This document shows positions 17,016-25,178 of a stretch of 64,000 bases of DNA, piece after piece. Every line of letters starts with the position of its first letter. Position 1 is the stretch's first letter. This stretch comes from Anaerolineales bacterium (GTDB taxonomy: Bacteria; Chloroflexota; Anaerolineae; Anaerolineales; Villigracilaceae). The position numbers and the translations under genes are program-made. The notes below the pieces were generated by a model that was not told where the DNA came from, did not search any database, and was given only the letters and a program-made list of their open reading frames with translations. The stretch spans positions 1-64,000 of the forward strand of contig JAFGKO010000295.1 in NCBI GenBank assembly GCA_016928525.1, read 5' to 3'.

Positions 17016-18167
17016 ATGTTTTTTACCCGCCAACAACTGGAAGAGATCGAGGACAAGAGCCTGGCGCCCTATGGCATGCGCAGCCATGACAGCAAGGGCC
17101 GCGCCTATCTTGATAACGAGCCGGACTACCGCACTTCCTTCCAGCGTGACCGCGACCGCATCATCCACACCACCGCCTTCCGCCGCCTGAAGCACAAGAC
17201 CCAGGTCTTTATCACCCACGAAGGCGACTACTACCGCACGCGTCTCACCCACACCATCGAAGTAGCCCAGATCGGCCGCACCATCGCCCGCGCGCTGGGC
17301 GGCAACGAGGACCTGATCGAGGCCATCTGCCTGGCGCACGATCTGGGACATTCGCCCTTCGGTCACGCCGGGGAGTCCGCACTGGCGCGTCTGATGAAAG
17401 AGCACGGCGGCTTCGACCACAACCGGCAATCCCTGCGCATTGTCACCGAGTTGGAACAGCGCTATCCGGAATTTCCCGGCCTCAACCTGACCTGGGAAGT
17501 GCGCGAGGGCATGGTCAAGCACGAGTCGGAATATGACATCTCAGACGCCTCGGACTATAACCCTGACCTGCGCGGCAACCTGGAAACACAAATCGCCAAC
17601 GTAGCCGATGAACTGGCCTATACCGCGCACGACCTGGACGACGGTCTGCGCTCCGGTATGCTCACGCCGCGCATGCTGGAAGGCATCTCGCTCTGGGAAA
17701 TCCTGACAGACCAGATCAAATGGCGCGGCCCCGAGCTGGACGATGTCGCCCGGCATAAACTGATCCGCCAGTTGATTGGCATGGAAGTCACCGACCTGGC
17801 CACAAGCACAGATGCTCGTTTGAAAGAAAGCAATGCCCAATCGCCACTGGATATCCAAAAACTATCCTATAATGTCATTGGCTTTAGTGAAGAGATGAGA
17901 CGCCGCAACCGCGAATTGAAAGATTTCCTGTACAATAAGATGTACCGCCATTACAGGGTAGTCCGTATGCAAGTAAAAGCCGAAAGAATTCTGGAAGAAT
18001 TATTCAACGCCTACCGCGCAGAGCCATCCATTCTACCGGACCAGTTCCAGTCCTTCATCAATCAACGCGGACTCGAGCGCACCATTTGTGACTATATCGC
18101 CGGCATGACAGATCGCTACGCCATCGAAGAACATCAAAAGCTCTTCAACCCCCTCGAAAAACCATAA
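17016..18167 (+). CDS. dgt: Deoxyguanosinetriphosphate triphosphohydrolase-like protein
   Basis: The 383-residue HD-domain enzyme hydrolyses dNTPs to the nucleoside and tripolyphosphate. Motifs are FRRLKHKTQVF, TRLTHTIEVAQIGRTIARA with the first metal His, AHDLGHSPFGHAGE with the HD pair near residues 108-109, and VADELAYTAHDLDDGLR with the final Asp. The size fits the shorter dGTPase-like group rather than the 505-residue E. coli Dgt. ATG at 17016 is used; a GTG three codons earlier is possible. Its upstream region is almost wholly the palindromic element at 16867-16994. Confidence 0.92.
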   Translation: MFFTRQQLEEIEDKSLAPYGMRSHDSKGRAYLDNEPDYRTSFQRDRDRIIHTTAFRRLKHKTQVFITHEGDYYRTRLTHTIEVAQIGRTIARALGGNEDLIEAICLAHDLGHSPFGHAGESALARLMKEHGGFDHNRQSLRIVTELEQRYPEFPGLNLTWEVREGMVKHESEYDISDASDYNPDLRGNLETQIANVADELAYTAHDLDDGLRSGMLTPRMLEGISLWEILTDQIKWRGPELDDVARHKLIRQLIGMEVTDLATSTDARLKESNAQSPLDIQKLSYNVIGFSEEMRRRNRELKDFLYNKMYRHYRVVRMQVKAERILEELFNAYRAEPSILPDQFQSFINQRGLERTICDYIAGMTDRYAIEEHQKLFNPLEKP

Positions 18168-18191
18168 CCGGGTCCTTCATTTCGTTTTACC

Positions 18192-18229
18192 AGACCCGGC
18201 AAAAGATAACCGGGTCTTTATTTTTTATT
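18192..18229 (+). terminator. Terminator of the dGTPase gene
   Basis: Arms AGACCCGG/CCGGGTCT with a 10-base loop are followed by TTATTTTTTATT, 24 bases after the stop codon. Confidence 0.85.
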
Positions 18230-18267
18230 CCGAACACCTTGGAAATTTCGTAAAAAAGGAAACAAGC

Positions 18268-18732
18268 ATGGCAGAATCAACCTATCTCACCGCTGAAGGC
18301 GCTGCACGTATGCGGGCCGAACTCGAGGAATTGACAGGCTCCAAACGCGAAGAGCTGGCTGCACGCCTGCGTTCGGCCATCCAGATGGGTGATCTTTCTG
18401 AAAACGCGGATTACCATAAAGCAAAAGAAGATCAGGGCTTCCTCGAAGGTCGCATCCAGGAATTGGAATATATTCTCAGTAATGCAATCATCATCGAAAA
18501 GAACAATCGTAAAGATATTGTGTCGATTGGTTCGCATGTCACTATTCAAGAAGAAGATTTTCCGGAGGAGACCTATCACCTGGTTGGGCCAGCCGAAGCG
18601 GACCCCACGAAGGGAAAGATATCTCACGAATCCCCCATCGGCCAGGCGCTCTTAGATCACAAAGTCGGGGATACGGTCGAAGCGGAAACACCCGGGGGCA
18701 TGATCGTGTTCAAGATTTTGAAGATAGCATAG
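18268..18732 (+). CDS. greA: Transcription elongation factor GreA
   Basis: GreA (154 residues) rescues backtracked RNA polymerase by stimulating transcript cleavage. The N-terminal coiled coil carries the tip motif MGDLSENADYHKAKEDQ, with the acidic residues that reach the active site. The C-terminal globular domain ends PIGQALLDHKVGDTVEAETP. An AAAGGA site precedes the ATG. It is a single-gene unit between a strong upstream terminator and a downstream hairpin. Confidence 0.97.
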   Translation: MAESTYLTAEGAARMRAELEELTGSKREELAARLRSAIQMGDLSENADYHKAKEDQGFLEGRIQELEYILSNAIIIEKNNRKDIVSIGSHVTIQEEDFPEETYHLVGPAEADPTKGKISHESPIGQALLDHKVGDTVEAETPGGMIVFKILKIA

Positions 18733-18757
18733 GGTCCGGAAAGAAGCGGAAAAAAGA

Positions 18758-18784
18758 AAAGGCTGGGCGTCGAACCCAGCCTTT
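18758..18784 (+). terminator. Probable terminator of greA
   Basis: Arms AAAGGCTGGG/CCCAGCCTTT with a 7-base loop lie 25 bases after the greA stop. Only a short T-run follows, so termination strength is uncertain. Confidence 0.6.
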
Positions 18785-18836
18785 GGATATCCATCCCGCA
18801 TTATAAAAAATGTATCATTTCAAAAACATGGGGGAA

Positions 18837-18879
18837 GTGGGGTGTTTCGGACGGGCGTCGCCCATCCGAAACACCCCAC
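18837..18879. repeat. GGGGTGTTTCGG-type hairpin element, copy 1
   Basis: Arms of 20 bases with one mismatch surround a GTC loop, and each contains GTGGGGTGTTTCGG or its complement. To the right follow ACACCCC and ATTTTATT. The same layout, including the flanking ATTTTATT, recurs at 59717-59759, which shows a repeat family. Here it lies between convergent greA and a minus-strand membrane protein gene, in a position where it could end transcription of the latter. Confidence 0.7.
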
Positions 18880-18934
18880 ACCCCATTTTATTGAAAAGTT
18901 ACTAAAAATGCATTTTTGGCGTGAAATGCAGGAT

Positions 18935-19948
18935 TTATCCTTCTTTTGGCCAGATGGCCAGTTCCAAAGTCACCCTTTCAAAATAACTCTCCGGCGGCAA
19001 TGCGCCGACACCGTACTCCAAATCGCTTACGGTAACAAGCAATTGGAGCGTGGCGGTTTCAAGGATAATCTGCTCTTGCGGCGCCAGCATGACCAACTCG
19101 CCTTTGGCTTCCAAGCGCGCGCGCAAGTTCGGGTCATTGTACGCATGTGAACTCATCAGCACCTTGGTCGCAGTTTTGATGTCGTTCTTATCGAACAACC
19201 AGACTTCCAGAGCGGTTACTTTTTTAGGATCGCCAACCCCGATCGTTTCGGAGATACCCACGCCATACTCTCCCAGAAAATCGCCGCCCTGCGTATCGAT
19301 GCTGAACGATTCGTCGTACAAATCGTCGCCCAGGACATAGGTGGTCATCATCTGGGTAACGGGCGGAGCCAGTCCCAGTGACTGGAAATCTGTCTTCTCT
19401 GTATGGCGGCTCGCTTCAGCAGCTTGCATAGCCGCAGAGACAGTCCCTGAGCGCGGCCGAAATATGTTGCGAAGAAAGTAAAGCACGCCAAAAACGATTA
19501 CGGCAAGGATCAGAATACCCGCAACGCTAATTAAAATAGTCCTAAAGGAAGATGACTGCGTCTCCCCGTCAGGCGGCGCATTCGCTTCGAGCGAGCCTTT
19601 GGCAGCCGCAATCAATTGTTCAAAATTCGAGATAGAAACAGGATCCAGGCCTCGCGGGTCTTGTTTCACCATCTCCAATGCACTGGCCGCGTTTGCGCCA
19701 AGTTCATCCCAGCGCCGCACTGCCTGAGCCTGATCGCCGTTCACCCGGAACGAATCAACCGCCATGCGCAGATAATCTGCTCGCAAGTCGGAACGCAAGA
19801 CTTCGGGCGTACCATCGGTCCACTGAACGGGCCATAACCACCACCCTATGACAAACCACCCAAAGACCAGGCCCAAAATTGCACCTAAAGTGGCAGCGAC
19901 TGCCGGTTTTTTTAAAATAACAGAGAGTACTTGGAGTATTGATGCCAT
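18935..19948 (-). CDS. Membrane protein of unknown function with two transmembrane segments
   Basis: The family is not recognised. The 337-residue protein has a hydrophobic N-terminus (about residues 14-37, AATLGAILGLVFGWFVIGWW) and a soluble stretch. A second membrane segment lies near residues 140-160 (ILISVAGILILAVIVFGVLY), followed by a C-terminal soluble domain of about 170 residues. That domain has the acidic motif TYVLGDDLYDESFSID and a beta-rich end. Topology suggests the middle loop outside and both ends inside, or the reverse. ATG at 19948 follows AAGGGA. It stands alone between two palindromic elements. Confidence 0.75.
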   Translation of the reverse strand: MASILQVLSVILKKPAVAATLGAILGLVFGWFVIGWWLWPVQWTDGTPEVLRSDLRADYLRMAVDSFRVNGDQAQAVRRWDELGANAASALEMVKQDPRGLDPVSISNFEQLIAAAKGSLEANAPPDGETQSSSFRTILISVAGILILAVIVFGVLYFLRNIFRPRSGTVSAAMQAAEASRHTEKTDFQSLGLAPPVTQMMTTYVLGDDLYDESFSIDTQGGDFLGEYGVGISETIGVGDPKKVTALEVWLFDKNDIKTATKVLMSSHAYNDPNLRARLEAKGELVMLAPQEQIILETATLQLLVTVSDLEYGVGALPPESYFERVTLELAIWPKEG

Positions 19949-20051
19949 AGTTTGTCCCTTCGAAATAGAACGTGTCAATACAATTATATACTAAACAACC
20001 GGTAATCGCACCGCTCAAAATGAGGTTCTTCAGACTTTGCCGTGAAAGGGG

Positions 20052-20101
20052 CCGGATTGGGGGTGCGAGCGTGCGTACGCACGCTCGCACCCCCAATCCG
20101 G
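20052..20101. repeat. 50-base perfect palindrome
   Basis: Two 25-base arms are perfectly complementary with the centre at GTAC. The outer part contains CCGGATTGGGGGTGCG and its complement. A further outer pair CCGTGA (20040-20045) and TCACGG (20109-20114) can close a second stem. It lies between two minus-strand genes. No U-run follows on either strand, so simple termination is unlikely. Confidence 0.7.
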
Positions 20102-20140
20102 GTATCTATCACGGAAAATCCCAAAGAGCTCAAAATGATC

Positions 20141-21553
20141 TTATTCCCTCTTTTGAAGCAAATAAAGTGTCCGCTCCGAATCGTTTACAGGAATTATTTC
20201 ACGCATCGAGTAATGCAAATTGAAAACCTGCTCGAAACCCTCTTTTGTATACTGGTCGAAAATGTCCTCTCGACTCCTGAATAGCTTCTGCACTTGCGAA
20301 TCGGATTTAGGCACAAACTCGACGACCAGCCATCGACCTAAACCGGCAAAATATTCGGCCACCCGCGGTAATGGAAGATTGTTGGAAATCGCTAAATGAT
20401 GGACCAGGGCTAACGCAAAGACCATATCCGCTGGGCCACGTTGACCGAACGCATCCCGCTCACGATTGGCCCATCCTAACGCGGGGCTGGGATTGGTCAA
20501 ATCGAGCAGTAATGGCAGAAGATTTTTCTCCTTCTGCTGCCGCATGTGACGATAATTCTGCTCGACTGCCGCGGGGTCGATGTCGGATGACACTGTATAA
20601 ATCCCCGCTGCGCTGGCGATGCGGCTGAACTCACCATTGTTCGCACCCAAATCCCAGACCAAAGCGGGTTTCACGCGTTCGACCCAGCCAGCAATGATTT
20701 CTTTCTTATGTTCAAAAGCAGTATTTGAATAATTCGTAATGTCGTAATAATTACCCCACTCAGTTCCGCCAACCTTCCACTCCAGCTTTTTCACTGTCGT
20801 TTGCAGACTCTCGATCAAGCCCAATATGGACTGCCTGCTCATACCGCCACGCGCTTTCGGCTTGCTGACCTCCGTATCCGCAAAGCGCTTCTGCGCCCCT
20901 GCGTGTATATGGATGTGCATCAAAAGGCCGAACCATAGGCGAGAACCAAATGGCAACAATTTGCTCGCCAGGTCCAACGGAATGCCATCGATATGCACGC
21001 GCATAAGCTGGCTCAAGCGCACATCTCTCATCGCCATCAACGCCAGCGGCGCCAGAAAATGCTGGCAAAACTGTTTGTACGCCACCCAGGGTTGGCCTTC
21101 CTGGTAGGTCTCGAAAGAAAGCGTATCGATCAAAACAGGTCTACCGTGCAGGAACTGGATGTTATACGCACTGGCATCCTTGAGAGACATCCCAGCTTTG
21201 AGCGCCCGTTTTTGAATGGAAAGCGTCGCCAGCGCCGCATCCTTGTATTGACTGAATGACCACTCGTACGGATACGAAATAAACGGGACCAACTCCGGCT
21301 GCAGGACTTTATATGCCGCTTCTTTCTCTATCGGAGCCTGCTCCACTTCCTGATGCGAAATCAACAATCCGGCCTTGACCAATTTGTCATACAGGCCGGA
21401 TTCCATTAAACGGTCATAATTTTCAGCGTAAACGCGGTTCACCTGCCGGAAGAGAGTCCCGCCATCCTTAAACAGGAACCCACTTGGGTCGCGGAAAGAA
21501 GCGCCTAGGCTTGGAATGTAATCACTGTTCGTTGGCTTCTTCGTCTTCGGCAT
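20141..21553 (-). CDS. SAM-dependent methyltransferase, class I
   Basis: In this 470-residue protein the first 270 residues are a poorly characterised domain containing SYPYEWSFSQYKDAAL and HGRPVLIDTLSFE. The C-terminal part is a Rossmann methyltransferase. The SAM loop ALVWDLGANNGEFSRIA is near residue 300, the acidic strand-2 end is VSSDID, and DMVFALALVHHLAISNN is motif IV. The substrate is unknown; similar two-part proteins occur in nodulation and cell-surface contexts. ATG at 21553 overlaps the end of the small upstream gene by 32 bases, so translation is probably coupled. Confidence 0.8.
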   Translation of the reverse strand: MPKTKKPTNSDYIPSLGASFRDPSGFLFKDGGTLFRQVNRVYAENYDRLMESGLYDKLVKAGLLISHQEVEQAPIEKEAAYKVLQPELVPFISYPYEWSFSQYKDAALATLSIQKRALKAGMSLKDASAYNIQFLHGRPVLIDTLSFETYQEGQPWVAYKQFCQHFLAPLALMAMRDVRLSQLMRVHIDGIPLDLASKLLPFGSRLWFGLLMHIHIHAGAQKRFADTEVSKPKARGGMSRQSILGLIESLQTTVKKLEWKVGGTEWGNYYDITNYSNTAFEHKKEIIAGWVERVKPALVWDLGANNGEFSRIASAAGIYTVSSDIDPAAVEQNYRHMRQQKEKNLLPLLLDLTNPSPALGWANRERDAFGQRGPADMVFALALVHHLAISNNLPLPRVAEYFAGLGRWLVVEFVPKSDSQVQKLFRSREDIFDQYTKEGFEQVFNLHYSMREIIPVNDSERTLYLLQKRE

Positions 21554-21737
21554 CCTCGTCCACCTCGGGTTTAATTCCAAACAGTCTCTTGACCTTACTC
21601 CAGGACGCCCGCAAGGCAATCCCAGCGCCCAGCAAAGCTGCGATCAATAACTGGAGCAAAAAGCTGCCGGAACCAGGGTCAAGGTACGCGAGTTTGTCAC
21701 CGAAACCTGAAATCAAAGCATTGGGTAAAAAGGACAT
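21522..21737 (-). CDS. Small membrane protein with DPGSGS motif
   Basis: The 71-residue protein has one hydrophobic segment (about residues 26-44, SFLLQLLIAALLGAGIAL) preceded by AYLDPGSG and followed by a basic then very acidic tail (EVDEDAEDEEANEQ). Short proteins with a YxDPGxGS box before a single membrane helix are common beside sugar- or lipid-modifying genes, but no function is known to me. It overlaps the start of the methyltransferase gene by 32 bases and starts 10 bases after topA, so the pair likely acts together. Confidence 0.75.
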   Translation of the reverse strand: MSFLPNALISGFGDKLAYLDPGSGSFLLQLLIAALLGAGIALRASWSKVKRLFGIKPEVDEDAEDEEANEQ

Positions 21738-21746
21738 ATTCCGCTC

Positions 21747-24044
21747 CTATCTGGCAGATTCAGGAATTACATTATCCTGCAAGAAAGTCTCTCCACATTT
21801 GATGCATTGCACTTCACGCTTATTCGCAATCACCAGCAACCCCTGGCAATTTGGACAGGGTTGTTCTATCGGTCGTTTCCATGAAGTGAAATCACACTCC
21901 GGATAGTTATTGCAGCCAAAGAAAGTACGGCCTTTACGCGTTTTGCGCTCGACAAGGTCGCCGCCATCTTGCGGACAGGCAACGCCAATCTTCTCCAGCC
22001 AGGGCTCGGTATGACGACATTCGGGGAAACCGCTACATGAGATAAATTTGCCATAACGGCCATAGCGAATGACCAACTCCCTACCGCATTTGGGACAATC
22101 CCGGCCAATCGGCTCTGGTCCAGATTTGACCACAGGCATATCTTCCTGCGCTTTTTCGACCTTCTTGGAGAACGGCCCGTAAAACTCATCCATGACCTTG
22201 ACCCATTCGGTTTCTCCGTCAGCAATTTTGTCCAGGTCTTCTTCCATACGCGCAGTGAAGTTGTAATCGACAATCTCAGGGAAATACTGCATCATCAGGT
22301 CGTTGACCAATATGCCCGTTTCCGTTGGTACCAGGCGCTTGTCTTCTCGAAATACGTATCCGCGCGCCTGGATCGTCGAAAGCGTAGGCGCATAGGTGGA
22401 AGGACGGCCAATCCCGTTCTCCTCCAACGCTTTCACCAACGATGCTTCCGAATAACGTGGAGGTGGTTGGGTGAAATGTTGTTCTGGAATCAGGCACACC
22501 AGATCTTGCTTCTGCCCTTCCTTTACACCTACAGGAATGCTGATATTTTTTTCTTCTGCCCGCTTTGCTTCTTCGCTGACAGATTCCTCATAGACTGCCA
22601 AAAAGCCTGGAAACTTGACCGTGGAACCAGATGCACGCAATAAGTATTCATGCACGCTAGTTTTGCCAGTCACCTCAACCTGTACTGTATCGTACTCAGC
22701 CATTTCCATTTGCGAGGCAACAAATCGCTGCCAGATCAGGCGATATAGCTTGAACATGGCTGGCTCAAGGTACTGCTTGACTTTGTCCGGGTCGCGCATT
22801 GCCGATGTGGGCCGGATAGCCTCATGCGCTTCCTGCGCGCCCTTTGACTTGGTCGTATATTGCGGCGGCTCCGATGGCAGGTAGTCTGCGCCGTATTTAC
22901 CCATCACGTATTCGCGCGCTTCTTTCTGCGCTAATTCTGAAACGTTGGTCGAGTCAGTGCGCATATAGGTGATCAGGCCGGTCGTACCACCTTCGCCTAC
23001 ATCCAGGCCTTCATACAGTCCCTGTGCCAGGCCCATCGTGCGTTTGGCCGTAAAACCCAACTTCCGCGCGGAATCTTGCTGCAAGGTGGATGTAGTGAAT
23101 GGGGCTGATGGCCGTCTCTTACGGACGCCTCGCTTAAATTTTGTAACTGTATAAGTAGCTGTATCCATATCTATTAAAATAGGTTCTACAACTTCTTCAC
23201 TCGGCAATTCCGGCGTTTCCCCATCAATATTCGCCAACTTAACAATAAAAGTGGAATTACTGGATTCTGGCTTGAGTTCAGCCTCAATCGTCCAATATTC
23301 AACAGGGACAAAAGCCTCGATCTCGCGCTCTCGCTCGACGATCAGCCTGAGCGCAACCGATTGAACGCGTCCAGCCGAAAGGCGGCTACGCACCTTCTCC
23401 CACAAAATGGGACTGATGCTGTAGCCGACAAGTCGATCCAGGATACGTCGCGCCTGCTGGGCATTGACTAAGTCCGTGTTGATATCACGTGGATGTGAAA
23501 AAGCCTCGTTGATCGCCGGTTCTGTGATCTCATGAAAGACTACGCGCTTCGCCAGCTTCGGCTCAATTTGGGCCGCTTCCATCAGGTGCCATGCAATGGC
23601 CTCCCCTTCACGGTCGGGGTCTGTTGCCAGGTAAACCTCTTCGGCTTTCTTCGCCAGACCCTTGAGTTCTTTTACGACTTCTTTCTTTTCATTCGGCACA
23701 CGATATTTGGGTGCAAAGTGGTTCTCGACATCTACCGATAACTGCGAACGTAACAAGTCACGCACGTGCCCTACCGAGGCACGAACAACATAGCCTTTAC
23801 CTAAAAAGCGCCCGACCGTTTTTGCTTTGGCCGGCGACTCGACAATGACCAATTTCCCATCTCGATTACTCTTGGGGTCGGGCGGGGCGAGTCCCTCGTG
23901 CGCGGGGGTTTTCCCCATTCGATATAACTTCGTCCCACAAATGGAGCACGTACCAATTGTTACCGGTGAAGCTTTGGCATTAAACGTCGCTTCCGGATTT
24001 TGTATTTCTCGTTTGGTCTTGCATTTCATACAATAAGCTTCCAT
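21747..24044 (-). CDS. topA: DNA topoisomerase I with extra N-terminal zinc ribbon
   Basis: The 765-residue type IA topoisomerase relaxes negative supercoils. The TOPRIM domain begins LVIVESPAKAKTVGRFL and includes ATDPDREGEAIAWHL. The active-site tyrosine lies in LITYMRTDSTNVS (about residue 360). Three C-terminal zinc fingers carry CPKCG...CSGFPEC, CPQDGGD...CNNYPEC and CPNC...CIKC. Unusually, about 60 residues precede the TOPRIM domain and hold CMKC and CSIC pairs, a separate zinc ribbon (similar to the small DUF5679 proteins). The start follows GGAGAG. Confidence 0.97.
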   Translation of the reverse strand: MEAYCMKCKTKREIQNPEATFNAKASPVTIGTCSICGTKLYRMGKTPAHEGLAPPDPKSNRDGKLVIVESPAKAKTVGRFLGKGYVVRASVGHVRDLLRSQLSVDVENHFAPKYRVPNEKKEVVKELKGLAKKAEEVYLATDPDREGEAIAWHLMEAAQIEPKLAKRVVFHEITEPAINEAFSHPRDINTDLVNAQQARRILDRLVGYSISPILWEKVRSRLSAGRVQSVALRLIVEREREIEAFVPVEYWTIEAELKPESSNSTFIVKLANIDGETPELPSEEVVEPILIDMDTATYTVTKFKRGVRKRRPSAPFTTSTLQQDSARKLGFTAKRTMGLAQGLYEGLDVGEGGTTGLITYMRTDSTNVSELAQKEAREYVMGKYGADYLPSEPPQYTTKSKGAQEAHEAIRPTSAMRDPDKVKQYLEPAMFKLYRLIWQRFVASQMEMAEYDTVQVEVTGKTSVHEYLLRASGSTVKFPGFLAVYEESVSEEAKRAEEKNISIPVGVKEGQKQDLVCLIPEQHFTQPPPRYSEASLVKALEENGIGRPSTYAPTLSTIQARGYVFREDKRLVPTETGILVNDLMMQYFPEIVDYNFTARMEEDLDKIADGETEWVKVMDEFYGPFSKKVEKAQEDMPVVKSGPEPIGRDCPKCGRELVIRYGRYGKFISCSGFPECRHTEPWLEKIGVACPQDGGDLVERKTRKGRTFFGCNNYPECDFTSWKRPIEQPCPNCQGLLVIANKREVQCIKCGETFLQDNVIPESAR

Positions 24045-24080
24045 AAACTCTCCAGAAAATTCACCTGTAAAACAGATAAA

Positions 24081-25178
24081 TTATAAGTATTTGTCCTGGC
24101 GATGCTTCTTCAAATGTTCAACAACATCGCGCACCTTTTGCGCCTGGTCAGATTTACAAACCAGTAAAACATCACCCGTGTCCACCAGAACCATATCATC
24201 TACCCCAATTGTGACCACAAGACGTTGATTGTCATTGCTATAGACGAGTGAATTATGTGTATCAATTGCCAGGTGGTGGGCATTCTGGGAAATGTTCCCA
24301 TTCATGTCAGGTAAAAGGACCTCTAAAAGAGAATTCCAGGAACCTACGTCACTCCAACCCAAGCCACCTGCCGGCAACACAGCAACAAGCTTTGCGTTTT
24401 CCATGACGCCATAATCAACCGTTTCGATCTTCAAATCATACCAGAGCGTATCAAGCACTTCGTCCCTTTGAGGCGTATCCCAGGAGGCAGAAATACTTGT
24501 AACTGCATCACTTAATGCAGGCATCTGTTTTTTAATCTCAGTCAAAATATCATCAACGCGCCAGACGAACATGCCGCTATTCCAGGAATGATCGCCCGAA
24601 CGCAACAACTCCTGAGCCGTCCTTTCATCCGGCTTCTCGGTGAAGCGTTTGACTGCATAGACAGGGTACTTAAAGTCCCCATTCAATGCTTCACCTTGCT
24701 GGATATAGCCATATGCAGTGGAAGGGTGGGTTGGCGTAATACCAAGTGTCACCAAATATCCCTTCCCGGCAACATCGAGCGCGGCACGTAACAGGTAATG
24801 GAACAAATCACGGTTGCGGATGAAATGGTCTGATGGCAAAACTACCATCATTGCCTTGGGATCGCGCAACTTGAGAACTACGGCCGCCAATCCTACAACG
24901 GAGGCCGTGCCGCGCGGCGCAGGCTCAATCAGATAATTCTCGAATGGGATCTCCGGAGCCTGTTCCTGCATGACGCGCGCCTGCTCGCTAACGGTCACGA
25001 CCAAAATCCGTTCTGGTGGAAACATTTTCTCCAGTCTCGCGATCGTGCTCTGGAAAAGTGTCTCTTCGGCAAGCAGAGGCAGCAGTTGTTTGGGACGTTC
25101 TTGTCTCGAAACAGGCCACAGACGTGTGCCACCGCCGCCAGCCATAATGACTGCATACGTGTGATTTAAATTATTCAT
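24081..25178 (-). CDS. manC: Mannose-1-phosphate guanylyltransferase
   Basis: The enzyme makes GDP-mannose from mannose 1-phosphate and GTP, a precursor of surface glycans. The 365-residue protein has AVIMAGGGGTRLWPVSR with the nucleotide-binding loop, RPKQLLPL, VVLPSDHFI, AVKRFTEKPD and WNSGMFVWR. It lacks the C-terminal phosphomannose isomerase domain of longer bifunctional forms. Its ATG lies 8 bases inside the end of dprA, so the two are probably translationally coupled although their roles are unrelated. Confidence 0.94.
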   Translation of the reverse strand: MNNLNHTYAVIMAGGGGTRLWPVSRQERPKQLLPLLAEETLFQSTIARLEKMFPPERILVVTVSEQARVMQEQAPEIPFENYLIEPAPRGTASVVGLAAVVLKLRDPKAMMVVLPSDHFIRNRDLFHYLLRAALDVAGKGYLVTLGITPTHPSTAYGYIQQGEALNGDFKYPVYAVKRFTEKPDERTAQELLRSGDHSWNSGMFVWRVDDILTEIKKQMPALSDAVTSISASWDTPQRDEVLDTLWYDLKIETVDYGVMENAKLVAVLPAGGLGWSDVGSWNSLLEVLLPDMNGNISQNAHHLAIDTHNSLVYSNDNQRLVVTIGVDDMVLVDTGDVLLVCKSDQAQKVRDVVEHLKKHRQDKYL

